From contig JBKBLG010000018.1 in the NCBI GenBank assembly GCA_046296295.1, positions 3,803 through 67,802 of the forward strand: 64,000 nucleotides of DNA. Direction: 5' to 3'. The translations under genes were made by a program, and so were the position numbers. Source of the stretch: UBA10646 sp046296295. GTDB lineage: Bacteria; Bacteroidota; Bacteroidia; Chitinophagales; Chitinophagaceae. Within the stretch, counting starts at the first letter, position 1, and each line of letters starts with the position of its first letter. The notes under the pieces are model-generated. The model had not been told where the DNA came from. It did not search any database and saw only the letters and a program-made list of their open reading frames with translations. Positions 26,161 to 34,669 of this stretch are shown piece after piece.

Positions 26161-27813
26161 ATGCTTCAAAAGTTGCATATACGTAACTACGCTATCATCG
26201 CAGCGTTAGACATATCATTTACGCAAGGCCTACAAATTATTACTGGCGAAACAGGTGCCGGTAAGAGTATTGTAATGGGTGCTCTTCAACTAATTTTAGG
26301 CAGCCGTGCCGATACCAATACCTTATTCGATAATACCCAAAAGTGCGTAGTAGAAGGTGTTTTTACCATGCAACCAGCGTTAACTGAAAAACTCGCTATC
26401 ATTGAGGTTGATGCCGATGAAAACGAAGTAGTTATACGCCGCGAAATTGCAGCTAATGGCAAAAGCAGAGCTTTTGTTAACGATACACCTGTTAACCTAC
26501 AACAGCTTCGTTTCATAGCTTCGGCTTTGGTAGATGTACACCAACAATTAGATACCCTAGAATTAGGTGAGCAAGATTTTCAACGTGAGGTAATAGATGC
26601 CCTTGCGGTAAATGGTAAGCAATTGCAACAGTACAAAGATGTATATATTGCATGGCAGCAAGCAAAACAAGTGCTTGCACAACTACTACAACAACAGCAA
26701 CAGTTTAAAAAAGAATTCGATTTTAACCAGTTTCAGTTCAATGAGTTAGCCGAAGCCAATTTTCAACCCAACGAATTAGAAGATGCTACAGCAGAGCTAG
26801 ATATATTAAACAATGCAGAAGGTATCAAAGCGGCTTTGACCAACGTGGCCTATGCTTTTACAGAAGGTGAACAGCCCATTAATGCAACAATAAAACAATT
26901 ACTACAGCAGTTACAACACCAGCAGCACCCGAAATTACCAGTGCTTACAGAAAGGTTACAAGCTGCGTACATTGAACTACAAGATATTGCCAGCGAAGTG
27001 GCCTCACTGGCCGATGATATAATTTATGATGCTGCTCGCATCGAGCATTTAAACGAACGCATTAATATTGGGTATAAGCTGCTGAAAAAGCACAATCTTA
27101 ACCATACCAACGAATTGCTCGCATTGCAAGCCGAACTCGATCAAAAGTTACAAGCAGTGCTTAATATAGATGAAGCTATCGATAAGCAGCAGCAGCAAGT
27201 TCACCAACTCGAACAGCAATGCATTGCTCAAGCAGCTATTATCAGCAAAGCCCGACATGCTCAAGCGCACCCATTTTCCCTTGCAGTTAATGAACTGCTA
27301 AAGAAAGTAGGTATGCCTAATGCAAGTATACAAGTACAGATACGGCCTACTGCCTTGCAACAACACGGTAGCGATGCTATTACCTTCTTGTTCGATGGCA
27401 ACAAAAGCGGTCGTTACGAACCAATCGCCAAAGTTGCTAGTGGCGGTGAGCTGAGTCGACTAATGCTCTGTATTAAAAGTTTGGTTGCACAAAAAATGAA
27501 TCTGCCAACACTCATTTTCGATGAAATTGATACCGGTATTTCCGGTGAAGCTGCCAAGCAAGTGGGTACTATCATGTATCAACTGGCACAAGGGCGTCAG
27601 GTAATCTGTATTACCCATCAACCTCAAATTGCCGCAAAAGCACAGCAACATTTCTATGTATATAAACAAGCTAATGCTACCGGTGCTGTTACCACCAATA
27701 TTAAACTGCTTAGTACAGATGAAAGTATAGAAGCAATTGCTCAAATGCTTGGAGGCGAAAATCCAAGCGAGGCAGCCTTGGCAAGTGCACGAGAAATGAA
27801 AGCTATGGTATAA
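26161..27813 (+). CDS. recN: DNA repair protein RecN
   Basis: A 550-residue SMC-like ATPase acting on double-strand breaks. Walker A is ITGETGAGKSIVMGAL (residues ~30-45), the middle is Gln-rich coiled coil (~160-370), and the C-terminal half carries the signature VASGGELSRLMLCIK followed by Walker B LIFDEIDTGISG and the D/H-loop ITHQPQIAA. The length matches the family. The start is the ATG at 26161. A copy of the dispersed element at 26599 is read as ALAVNGK. It is followed after 1 nt by a small membrane protein gene. Confidence 0.95.
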   Translation: MLQKLHIRNYAIIAALDISFTQGLQIITGETGAGKSIVMGALQLILGSRADTNTLFDNTQKCVVEGVFTMQPALTEKLAIIEVDADENEVVIRREIAANGKSRAFVNDTPVNLQQLRFIASALVDVHQQLDTLELGEQDFQREVIDALAVNGKQLQQYKDVYIAWQQAKQVLAQLLQQQQQFKKEFDFNQFQFNELAEANFQPNELEDATAELDILNNAEGIKAALTNVAYAFTEGEQPINATIKQLLQQLQHQQHPKLPVLTERLQAAYIELQDIASEVASLADDIIYDAARIEHLNERINIGYKLLKKHNLNHTNELLALQAELDQKLQAVLNIDEAIDKQQQQVHQLEQQCIAQAAIISKARHAQAHPFSLAVNELLKKVGMPNASIQVQIRPTALQQHGSDAITFLFDGNKSGRYEPIAKVASGGELSRLMLCIKSLVAQKMNLPTLIFDEIDTGISGEAAKQVGTIMYQLAQGRQVICITHQPQIAAKAQQHFYVYKQANATGAVTTNIKLLSTDESIEAIAQMLGGENPSEAALASAREMKAMV

Positions 27814-27814
27814 T

Positions 27815-28024
27815 ATGTACATCATCTCATTTTTAGTGCCATTAGTATTGTTAAGCTTACCTTGCTGGTATGCAGGTCGTTGGCTTAATACAAAGCTTAA
27901 GCCTAAACAAAGTATCCTTCGTTTTTTAGTGTGGGCAAGTGCCGTAATACTTCTTTGTTTTAGTTATTTTTATATTGTGCTTTGGGTCGCAAAAGAGCAG
28001 TTACAAACATTATTCGCTCCATAA
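27815..28024 (+). CDS. small two-helix membrane protein
   Basis: A 69-residue ORF starting 1 nt after the recN stop, so probably translated by coupling. It has two hydrophobic stretches (IISFLVPLVLLSLPCWYAG and FLVWASAVILLCFSYFYIVLWV) with a basic loop between, giving a hairpin membrane topology. No family is recognised. The ATG position and clean membrane pattern make it more likely real than not. Confidence 0.55.
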   Translation: MYIISFLVPLVLLSLPCWYAGRWLNTKLKPKQSILRFLVWASAVILLCFSYFYIVLWVAKEQLQTLFAP

Positions 28025-28080
28025 ATTCAAAACTTACTGTTTATTTGTTCTCAATTTGTTCGTATTAAAAACAATTACAC

Positions 28081-28911
28081 ATGGCATATAACTTACTTAA
28101 AGGCAAGCGTGGTATTATTACAGGCGCACTCGATCAAAATTCAATTGCATGGAAGGTGGCCGAAAAAGCACATGAAGAAGGTGCCACATTCGTACTTACA
28201 AACGCACCCATTGCAATGCGTATGGGCGAAATCAACAAACTTGCAGAGAAAACAGGTAGTACCATCATTCCTGCCGATGCTACCAGCATAGAAGATTTAA
28301 CTAAGTTATTTACCGAAAGCCAAGAAGTACTAGGCGGAAAAATCGATTTTGTACTCCATAGCATTGGCATGAGCGTTAACATTCGTAAGAAAATTAGCTA
28401 TCCTGAAAGCAATTACGATTTTTTCATGAAAGGGCTCGATGTAAGTGCTATGAGCCTTCATAAAATGCTATCGGTAGCATGGAAGCTCGATGCTATTAAC
28501 GAGTGGGGTAGTGTGGTAGCACTATCATACATGGCCGCACAGCGCACCTTCCCATTCTACACTGATATGGCCGATATCAAAGCTATGCTAGAAAGTATTG
28601 CACGAAGTTTTGGTTATCATTATGGTCTTCGCAAAAAAGTACGTATTAATACAGTATCTCAAAGCCCTACTAAAACAACTGCCGGCACTGGTATTAAAGG
28701 ATTTGGCGATTTCTTCGACTATGCCGAAGCTATAGCACCTTTAGGTAATGCAAGTGCCGAAGATTGTGCAAACTATTGCATTACTTTATTCAGCGATTTA
28801 ACACGTATGGTAACCATGCAAAACTTATTCCACGATGGCGGATATGTGAACACTGGTGTTAGCGATATCGTAATGCAAAAAATGGGTATAGAAAATAATA
28901 CAGGAGAGTAG
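28081..28911 (+). CDS. fabI: enoyl-ACP reductase FabI
   Basis: A 276-residue short-chain dehydrogenase fold enzyme performing the last reduction in each fatty acid elongation cycle with NADH or NADPH. Marks: GIITGALDQNSIAWKVA at the N-terminus in place of the classical Rossmann GxxxGxG, LHSIGMS (~residue 97), and the catalytic Y-x6-K pair in FYTDMADIKAML (~160-167). It is monocistronic, with a terminator and a dispersed element downstream. Confidence 0.95.
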   Translation: MAYNLLKGKRGIITGALDQNSIAWKVAEKAHEEGATFVLTNAPIAMRMGEINKLAEKTGSTIIPADATSIEDLTKLFTESQEVLGGKIDFVLHSIGMSVNIRKKISYPESNYDFFMKGLDVSAMSLHKMLSVAWKLDAINEWGSVVALSYMAAQRTFPFYTDMADIKAMLESIARSFGYHYGLRKKVRINTVSQSPTKTTAGTGIKGFGDFFDYAEAIAPLGNASAEDCANYCITLFSDLTRMVTMQNLFHDGGYVNTGVSDIVMQKMGIENNTGE

Positions 28912-28921
28912 AATTGGTATA

Positions 28922-28936
28922 ACCTTACGGTAAATG
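28922..28936 (+). repeat. single dispersed element
   Basis: Canonical ACCTTACGGTAAATG on the plus strand, 10 nt after the fabI stop and directly against the terminator stem. Confidence 0.85.
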
Positions 28937-28969
28937 GGGGTGCATTCTAATGCAACCCCTTTATTTTTT
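28937..28969 (+). terminator. intrinsic terminator after fabI
   Basis: GGGGTGCATT pairs with AATGCACCCC-like arm (one bulged A) around a 2-nt tip, followed by a T-rich run. The last bases of the adjacent dispersed element touch its foot. Confidence 0.75.
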
Positions 28970-29003
28970 TATTGAAGCATTAGGAAGCCCCATACTGAAA
29001 CTT

Positions 29004-29011
29004 TATATTTG
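29004..29011 (+). promoter_or_regulatory. promoter -7 box for the PAP2 gene
   Basis: TATATTTG matches TAnnTTTG, 26 nt before the ATG at 29038. Confidence 0.5.
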
Positions 29012-29037
29012 AAGCATATTACCAGTATTACCACTGT

Positions 29038-29697
29038 ATGGCACAATGTTGTATTGTGAACGCCAACTGCATAAGAAAAGCTAGTATTGCAGTTACTACG
29101 TTAGGCGTTACTATATTAATTGTTTCTCAACTTATTGGGAAGCAGCAACTGTTTTTATATCTGAATGCTAATCTTGGTATTGGCGTAGATTATTTCTTAG
29201 GTATTTTCACTAATACCGGCGATGGAGCCATGTGGTTAGTTGCACTTTTATTAGTGGTGTACCAATTTAAGAAAAAACACTTTTTTCCATTAGTACTTAC
29301 CACATTTCTCACAAGTACAGCTTTAGTACAGTTTTGTAAGTACGTAATTCTACCGAACGAGGCCCGCCCGTATAGTGCTATTGCCGATAAGTCTTTAATT
29401 CATACCGTAAGTTTTATCAAGCCGCATGAAATTAACAGTTTCCCATCTGGGCATACTGCCACAGCTTTTTGCATTTATTTGCTGTTAACCTTGTTTATTC
29501 GTAAGTCGTGGTGGTTATGGGTAGGCTTAGTGTATGCCGTATTAGTAGCCTACTCACGTATTTATGTAGCACAACACTTTCCGCTCGATGTTGCTGCAGG
29601 TATGTTGGTTGCTGTTGCTAGTATTTGGGCTGGCTTGTTTGTGCAATCAAAATTTACACCAGACATCAAAAACAGTTTTCGTCCTCAGCTTAGTTAA
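29038..29697 (+). CDS. PAP2-superfamily membrane phosphatase
   Basis: A 219-residue protein with about six membrane segments. All three phosphatase motifs are present: K-x6-RP as KYVILPNEARPYS (~residue 100-112), the PSGH motif in SFPSGHTATAF (~138-148), and SR-x5-H-x3-D in SRIYVAQHFPLDVAAG (~180-195). The family removes phosphate from lipid phosphates such as undecaprenyl pyrophosphate or phosphatidylglycerophosphate; the substrate here is unknown. Its 3' end overlaps the convergent next gene by 8 bp. Confidence 0.9.
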   Translation: MAQCCIVNANCIRKASIAVTTLGVTILIVSQLIGKQQLFLYLNANLGIGVDYFLGIFTNTGDGAMWLVALLLVVYQFKKKHFFPLVLTTFLTSTALVQFCKYVILPNEARPYSAIADKSLIHTVSFIKPHEINSFPSGHTATAFCIYLLLTLFIRKSWWLWVGLVYAVLVAYSRIYVAQHFPLDVAAGMLVAVASIWAGLFVQSKFTPDIKNSFRPQLS

Positions 29698-30322
29698 GCA
29701 CAGTATTCCAAATGGTGGCATCTGGTTTCTTCCCGTTAATACCTTGTAGCATTTGCATCAAAAATGCTTCATTATTTGCTTGGGCTGCTAGCATTTGCAT
29801 CATTTGATTCATGTTGTTTAAAAGGGCAGTGTAATCGTATTTCCAAGTCGTGCCTTCTTTCACAAATGTCATAGTAACGGGCGAGGGTTTGCCATTTACT
29901 ATCAAAGGTGCTGTTGCAGTATTTCCTTTAATGTTCACAGTTCCAAGTGTGGTTACAGTATTAATCTTTTTCTTCAGCCCTTTATCCATTGATTGCATCA
30001 TAAAACTTTGTGCATTCATGGTAAGTAATTCTTGATCAGTAGTGGTATGTCGTAAGGTTAAAACAGCAATCTTGTCACTCAGCGGAAGCTGCATCACTTC
30101 TGATTTTTTTGCTTTTTGGGCCAAGCGTAAGATTTTATCGAAGTATTGCTTTGAGCTGGTACTCAACATGCTCAAAATGGCTTTCGTATCTTTGTTGTCT
30201 ACCGCTGTTTCATAAGCTTTGTATAAAGCTTGAATTTTAGTGGTTTCATTCTCTGTAGTGCGATTGTTAAAACTCAATAGGAAAAATGTCGCGGTAATTA
30301 TAATAGTAAGTATTTGTCGCAT
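29690..30322 (-). CDS. exported protein of unknown function
   Basis: A 210-residue protein with a signal sequence (ILTIIITATFFLLSF). The region around residues 30-75 (IQALYKAYETAVDNKDTKAILSMLS) and later VTMTFVKEGTTWKYDY resembles the cone-shaped SnoaL/DUF4878-like fold found in small exported proteins, but this is a weak match by eye. A Met-rich segment (MNQMMQMLAAQANNEAFLMQML) lies near the C-terminus. Function unknown. Confidence 0.65.
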   Translation of the reverse strand: MRQILTIIITATFFLLSFNNRTTENETTKIQALYKAYETAVDNKDTKAILSMLSTSSKQYFDKILRLAQKAKKSEVMQLPLSDKIAVLTLRHTTTDQELLTMNAQSFMMQSMDKGLKKKINTVTTLGTVNIKGNTATAPLIVNGKPSPVTMTFVKEGTTWKYDYTALLNNMNQMMQMLAAQANNEAFLMQMLQGINGKKPDATIWNTVLN

Positions 30323-30349
30323 AGCATTTTAGTTTTGAATAGCAATAAT

Positions 30350-30365
30350 CATTTACCGTAAGGTA
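30350..30365 (-). repeat. single dispersed element with extended stem
   Basis: CATTTACCGTAAGGTA on the plus strand. Flanks extend the stem to TTTACC / GGTAAA around the loop GTAA. Lies between a minus-strand gene start and a terminator. Confidence 0.85.
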
Positions 30366-30380
30366 AAAGTAGTGCAACAA

Positions 30381-30403
30381 AAAAGCCTCGTAAAGAGGCT
30401 TTT
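30381..30403 (-). terminator. terminator after the 115-residue protein gene
   Basis: AAAAGCCTC / GAGGCTTTT, a perfect 9-bp stem with a 5-nt loop and poly-A/T arms. It ends the minus-strand gene at 30411. Confidence 0.8.
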
Positions 30404-30410
30404 GATAAAG

Positions 30411-30758
30411 TTATTGTTGTTTAGGCATTGGTGTAATAAACCTAGGCACTTTCACGGGTTTGAACTTGTAGGGAAATACATAAGTGGTATTTCCCTTTTC
30501 CATACGAACCAAACTTACACTGCTCGATTGCTGCGGTGCCGGAACCTCAAATGCTCCTTTAAACTGCCATGTAGTAGGGCGCAACGTTGTAAGGCTATAA
30601 TTTTTTTTGTATAAAGCGAGTGATTTTAAACTAATAAGGCTTACTGTACTTTGTTTTTTGTCACCGCTTTTGCCAGTATATGAAGCAAATGCTATCTGCA
30701 CAAGCACAAAGCATATGCTTATTGCCACCATTTTTTTGATGTTGATAGTATTTGCCAT
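30411..30758 (-). CDS. small exported hypothetical protein
   Basis: A 115-residue protein with a signal-like helix (MVAISICFVLVQIAFAS) and a basic, Ser/Pro-containing mature part ending in PMPKQQ. No domain is recognised. Its own terminator follows directly, which supports a real gene. Confidence 0.6.
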   Translation of the reverse strand: MANTINIKKMVAISICFVLVQIAFASYTGKSGDKKQSTVSLISLKSLALYKKNYSLTTLRPTTWQFKGAFEVPAPQQSSSVSLVRMEKGNTTYVFPYKFKPVKVPRFITPMPKQQ

Positions 30759-30895
30759 AATACGAAGATAGGTTTTTTTAAGAAAGGTTTAAGATATAGA
30801 CGCTTTTTTTGTTAAAACGTTGCCTTCATAAAAATGTTACACCAAAAATTTATTTTTTTCAGTTGTACCCATTACTTTTCAGTAACAATCGGTGT

Positions 30896-32329
30896 ATGTC
30901 TGAAGATTTTCCATATCAGGATGATGATCATAGCCGTGAAGAGCTAGCTAGTTTGGTACAACAGTATCATAACTTACGCCACGGTAGTGGTGCTGCTTTT
31001 TTAGAAGAAGAGGCCTATGAACGTATCATCGACTATTTTGATGACACTGACGACCTTCCTGCTGCACTCGAAGCTGCGGAAACTGGGTTGGAATATTTTC
31101 CTTATTCGTCGCACCTGCTCATCAAAAAGGCCGATTTATTACTTGCAACTCGCCGTTATCAAGAAGCATTAGATATTTTAGAACAAGCAGAACTGTTCGA
31201 TAGTAGCGATATTAACCTATATATCTTAAAAACCGACGCTTACTTAGCACTCGATAGGCAACCGCAAGCAGTGGCCTTGCTAGAAGAAGCCATACGCATT
31301 TTCGATGGCGATGAAAAGGTGGATCTGCTATTTGAACTCGCCGATGTGTACGATGATTACGAAGATTTTGATAAGGTTTTCGATTGCTTAAAGCTCATTC
31401 TTGAACAAGAACCTAATAACGAAGAAGCACTCTATAAAATTTGCTTTTGGACCGATTTCACCGGCCGAAATGAAGAAAGTATCAGACTGCACATGTCTAT
31501 CATTGATGCTTTTCCATACAACGAGTTGGCTTGGTTCAATTTAGCCTGTGCCTACCAGGGTATTAAACTGTACGAAAAGGCAATCGATGCCTATCAATTC
31601 GCCATTACAATCGATGAAAAGTTCGATTATGCTTACCGTAACATGGGCGATGCCTACATACGCTTACGCAAATACAAAGAAGCAATCGAAGTGTTAAAAC
31701 GTGTAACAGAGTTGGCACGCCCCGAAGATGTAATTTTTGAAGCCATTGGCCATTGTTTTGAACGGTTAGGAAATTTTGCACAAGCCCGCTTTCATTACCG
31801 CAAAGCCTCACATTTAAGCCCCGATGATAGTAAGTTATACTACAAAATAGCCTGCACTTACGTAAATGAAGGCCAATATCACCAAGCTATAAAGCAGTTA
31901 GAAACTGCTATGCGAGTACATAGGCAAGTGCCGGAATATAATTTGACAATGGGCGAATGCTATTTTCAGTTAGGCCAATACAAAGAAGCCGTTCATTATT
32001 TAAGTATTGCCGTTCGTGCACGCCCTCGTAATAGCAATAGCTGGGAGGCTTTGATTAGCTGTTTATTTAAAGCTGGTTATTTTGAAGAAGCCATACAACA
32101 ATGCCATGCTGCATTGCAGGCAACTGAGCATAAGCCTGTTTTCTTATTCCTTATAAGTGCTTGTTATTTTGCCCTCGGCAAAACCAAAGAAGCCGTACTT
32201 CAACTCGAAAAAGGCATGGAAGAGTCTCCTAAATTGCTGAAAAAATTTGTAGAACTTAACCCCGCTATTTTACAAAGCCATCAAGTGGTAGATGTAATTG
32301 CACGGTATAAAAGGAGCAAAAAACTATAA
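30896..32329 (+). CDS. cytoplasmic tetratricopeptide-repeat protein
   Basis: A 477-residue acidic protein starting at the ATG of MSEDFPYQDDD; the frame runs further upstream to 30809 but that part is hydrophobic, Lys/Phe-rich and not TPR-like. From about residue 50 to the end it is a continuous array of about ten TPR units (for example AWFNLACAYQGIKLYEKAIDAYQFAI and AYRNMGDAYIRLRKYKEAIEVLKRV). No signal peptide. Large TPR scaffolds of this kind are conserved in Bacteroidota; the partner is unknown. Confidence 0.85.
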   Translation: MSEDFPYQDDDHSREELASLVQQYHNLRHGSGAAFLEEEAYERIIDYFDDTDDLPAALEAAETGLEYFPYSSHLLIKKADLLLATRRYQEALDILEQAELFDSSDINLYILKTDAYLALDRQPQAVALLEEAIRIFDGDEKVDLLFELADVYDDYEDFDKVFDCLKLILEQEPNNEEALYKICFWTDFTGRNEESIRLHMSIIDAFPYNELAWFNLACAYQGIKLYEKAIDAYQFAITIDEKFDYAYRNMGDAYIRLRKYKEAIEVLKRVTELARPEDVIFEAIGHCFERLGNFAQARFHYRKASHLSPDDSKLYYKIACTYVNEGQYHQAIKQLETAMRVHRQVPEYNLTMGECYFQLGQYKEAVHYLSIAVRARPRNSNSWEALISCLFKAGYFEEAIQQCHAALQATEHKPVFLFLISACYFALGKTKEAVLQLEKGMEESPKLLKKFVELNPAILQSHQVVDVIARYKRSKKL

Positions 32330-32414
32330 AAAAATCTAGTCTATTTATTCAGTAGATTATAGCATTTAGGCTGTATTTATTATTTTCGCCGCACTTTAGA
32401 AAAAAAGCAGCCGA

Positions 32415-33179
32415 ATGAATTTTAATTTATCACAAATGCCCGACCGCTTGGTGAAACCACGTACCAACGGATTAACTATGGTTATGGATAAGGGCTTGAG
32501 TATACAAGATGTACATAATTTTTTAAGCATTGCAGCCCCGCATGTAGATGTTGTAAAGCTAGGCTTTGGCACCAGCTATGTTACACCGAACCTTAGAGAA
32601 AAAATTGAAGTATATAAAACTTATAATATCCCCATTTACTTTGGTGGTACACTTTTCGAAGCATTTCTCATTCGTAATCAGTTCGAAGATTATATCGCTA
32701 TTTGTAAAGATTATGGCATTACGTATATGGAGGTTAGCGATGGTAGTATTACCATACCTCATGCCGAAAAGTGCGGATACATTGAAAAACTTACCCAGCA
32801 CGGTATTGTACTTAGCGAAGTAGGTAGTAAAGATGCAGCACACATTATACCACCGTATAAGTGGATCGAATTAATGAAGGCCGAGTTAGAAGCGGGCAGC
32901 ACTTACGTAATTGCCGAAGCCCGTGAAGCCGGTAACGTAGGCATTTATCGTGGTAGTGGTGAAGTACGCGAAGGCTTAGTGCAAGAAATTTTAACCCAAA
33001 TTCCCGGTGAACGCATTATTTGGGAAGCACCACAAAAAGCACAGCAGCTATATTTCCTAGAGTTGCTAGGCTGCAATGTTAACTTGGGCAATATAGCACC
33101 AACCGAAGTAATTCCGCTCGAAGCCATGCGTATAGGCTTGCGTGGCGATACATTTATGCTTTATCTTGATAAAAAATAA
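32415..33179 (+). CDS. phosphosulfolactate synthase-like protein (ComA family)
   Basis: A 254-residue TIM-barrel protein of the (2R)-phospho-3-sulfolactate synthase family, which adds sulfite to phosphoenolpyruvate. Marks: GLTMVMDKG near the N-terminus, VDVVKLGFGTSYV (~residue 45-57), YFGGTLFEAF (~75-84), YMEVSDGSITI (~107-117) and VIAEAREAGNVGIYRGSG (~168-185). In archaea the product feeds coenzyme M; in Bacillus a homologue makes sulfolactate. No coenzyme M genes are here, and its use in this organism is unknown. Its stop codon touches the aroE start, so both are made together. Confidence 0.88.
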   Translation: MNFNLSQMPDRLVKPRTNGLTMVMDKGLSIQDVHNFLSIAAPHVDVVKLGFGTSYVTPNLREKIEVYKTYNIPIYFGGTLFEAFLIRNQFEDYIAICKDYGITYMEVSDGSITIPHAEKCGYIEKLTQHGIVLSEVGSKDAAHIIPPYKWIELMKAELEAGSTYVIAEAREAGNVGIYRGSGEVREGLVQEILTQIPGERIIWEAPQKAQQLYFLELLGCNVNLGNIAPTEVIPLEAMRIGLRGDTFMLYLDKK

Positions 33180-33944
33180 ATGGTGGATACAAACGATAAA
33201 GTAGTAGGCTTACTAGGTTATCCGCTAAGTCATAGCTTTTCTAAACGCTACTTTACCGACAAGTTTGCGGCTAGCGAAAACCTAAGGCATTGGTCGTTCC
33301 GCAACTTTGAAATCCCGGAACTGAATGATCAAACCTTGCAGAATGCGCTGTTACAAACACCATCACTGCAAGGTTTTTGCATTACCATACCACATAAAAA
33401 AAATATTTTGCCTTGGTTGCATCATACCAACGATGCTGTACAAGCCATCGGTGCATGCAACTGCGTTCGTTTGATTGATGGCCAACTTTGGGGGTACAAT
33501 ACCGATTATATTGGCTTTCGGCAATCGTTCGAGCCATTATTGCAACACCACCACCAACAAGCATTGGTATTGGGTACGGGTGGTGCCGCCGCCGCAATTA
33601 TGTACGCCTTACGGCAAATGAACATTCGCTATACAGCAGTCAGCAGAACTGCAACACAAGCAACAATTACCTACGATGCTATTACCCCTGAAGTGCTGGC
33701 AGCACACCCCATTGTTATTAATACAACACCGTTAGGCACTTATCCTAATGTGCATGAAGCACCGCCACTCCCTTATGAAGTATTAACTACCCAACATTAT
33801 TTGTTCGATGTAGTGTATAACCCCAATCTTACACAATTTCTCGCATGGGGAAAGCAGGCGGGTGCTACCATAAAGAATGGTTATGACATGTTGGTGCTAC
33901 AAGCCGAAGAAAATTGGCGTATTTGGCAATCGGTGCCTGCGTAG
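33180..33944 (+). CDS. aroE: shikimate dehydrogenase
   Basis: A 254-residue NADP-dependent enzyme converting 3-dehydroshikimate to shikimate in aromatic amino acid synthesis. Shikimate-site marks are GYPLSHSFSKRYF near the N-terminus, ITIPHKKNILPWL with the catalytic Lys (~residue 69), NTDYIGF (~105) and NGYDMLVLQAEENW near the end; the nucleotide loop is LGTGGAAAAI (~128). The ATG directly follows the ComA-like gene's stop. One dispersed element copy (33606) is read as YALRQMN. Confidence 0.93.
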   Translation: MVDTNDKVVGLLGYPLSHSFSKRYFTDKFAASENLRHWSFRNFEIPELNDQTLQNALLQTPSLQGFCITIPHKKNILPWLHHTNDAVQAIGACNCVRLIDGQLWGYNTDYIGFRQSFEPLLQHHHQQALVLGTGGAAAAIMYALRQMNIRYTAVSRTATQATITYDAITPEVLAAHPIVINTTPLGTYPNVHEAPPLPYEVLTTQHYLFDVVYNPNLTQFLAWGKQAGATIKNGYDMLVLQAEENWRIWQSVPA

Positions 33945-33946
33945 AT

Positions 33947-33962
33947 TTTTACCGTAAGGTAT
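33947..33962 (-). repeat. single dispersed element
   Basis: TTTTACCGTAAGGTAT on the plus strand, loop GTAA, stem TACC/GGTA. Follows the aroE stop by 2 nt. Confidence 0.8.
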
Positions 33963-33992
33963 ACATAACACCAAAACATTCAAAAATCCCTT

Positions 33993-34000
33993 TATTTTTG
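33993..34000 (+). promoter_or_regulatory. promoter -7 box for ruvA
   Basis: TATTTTTG fits TAnnTTTG and ends 10 nt before the ruvA ATG, giving a leader of only a few bases. Confidence 0.5.
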
Positions 34001-34010
34001 AAACATTCGT

Positions 34011-34628
34011 ATGATAGCATTCTTACAAGGCGAAATACAAACTATAACTCCTGCTTGGGTTTGGTTAAACGTACATGGCGTGGGTTACGAACTGCATATT
34101 AGCAGCAATACCTATGAAGCCATTGCTAATGCCAAATCGGCTTTTTTATACACTCATTTGCAGATTACCGAGAATGCACATACATTATACGGGTTTGCCG
34201 AAGTGGGCGAAAAAACCTTGTTCTTGCACTTGATTAGCGTATCGGGCGTAGGTGCAGCAACTGCAAGGCTTATGTTGTCTGGTATGCGGCCCGAAGAAAT
34301 TGTGCGGAGCATTGTACAGGGCAACGTGAAGCAACTAGAAAGTATCAAAGGAATTGGTAAAAAAACGGCTGAAAGATTAATTGTTGAACTCAGAGAAAAA
34401 TTAGGAAAAGCTAGTTTGCAAAATCCTAGCCTTACGGGAAATGTATTGAGCGTCGGTAGTAGTAATACAGGCGCTGGTAGTGCACCCGAGTACGATGCAG
34501 TAGAAGCACTAATTGCATTAGGAATACACAAGAATATTGCTGAAAATGCCGTTAAAGCAGCACTAACCAATAACAATGGAAACACCGACACCGAAACTTT
34601 AATAAAACTTGCACTTAAAAATTTATAG
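34011..34628 (+). CDS. ruvA: Holliday junction protein RuvA
   Basis: A 205-residue protein. Domain I is an OB fold (MIAFLQGEIQTI...VWLNVHGVGYEL), domain II has the two helix-hairpin-helix motifs (SVSGVGAATARLML ~74-87 and IKGIGKKTAERLIVELREKL ~108-127), and the last ~50 residues are the RuvB-contact domain. RuvA binds four-way junctions and recruits the RuvB motor. Promoter directly upstream; sprA begins 41 nt downstream, an arrangement also seen in gliding Flavobacteriia. At 34429 it carries a degenerate dispersed element (LTGN). Confidence 0.95.
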   Translation: MIAFLQGEIQTITPAWVWLNVHGVGYELHISSNTYEAIANAKSAFLYTHLQITENAHTLYGFAEVGEKTLFLHLISVSGVGAATARLMLSGMRPEEIVRSIVQGNVKQLESIKGIGKKTAERLIVELREKLGKASLQNPSLTGNVLSVGSSNTGAGSAPEYDAVEALIALGIHKNIAENAVKAALTNNNGNTDTETLIKLALKNL

Positions 34629-34669
34629 GCTTATAGAGGATACTTCTACTTAACTAAGGCTTAGATACA

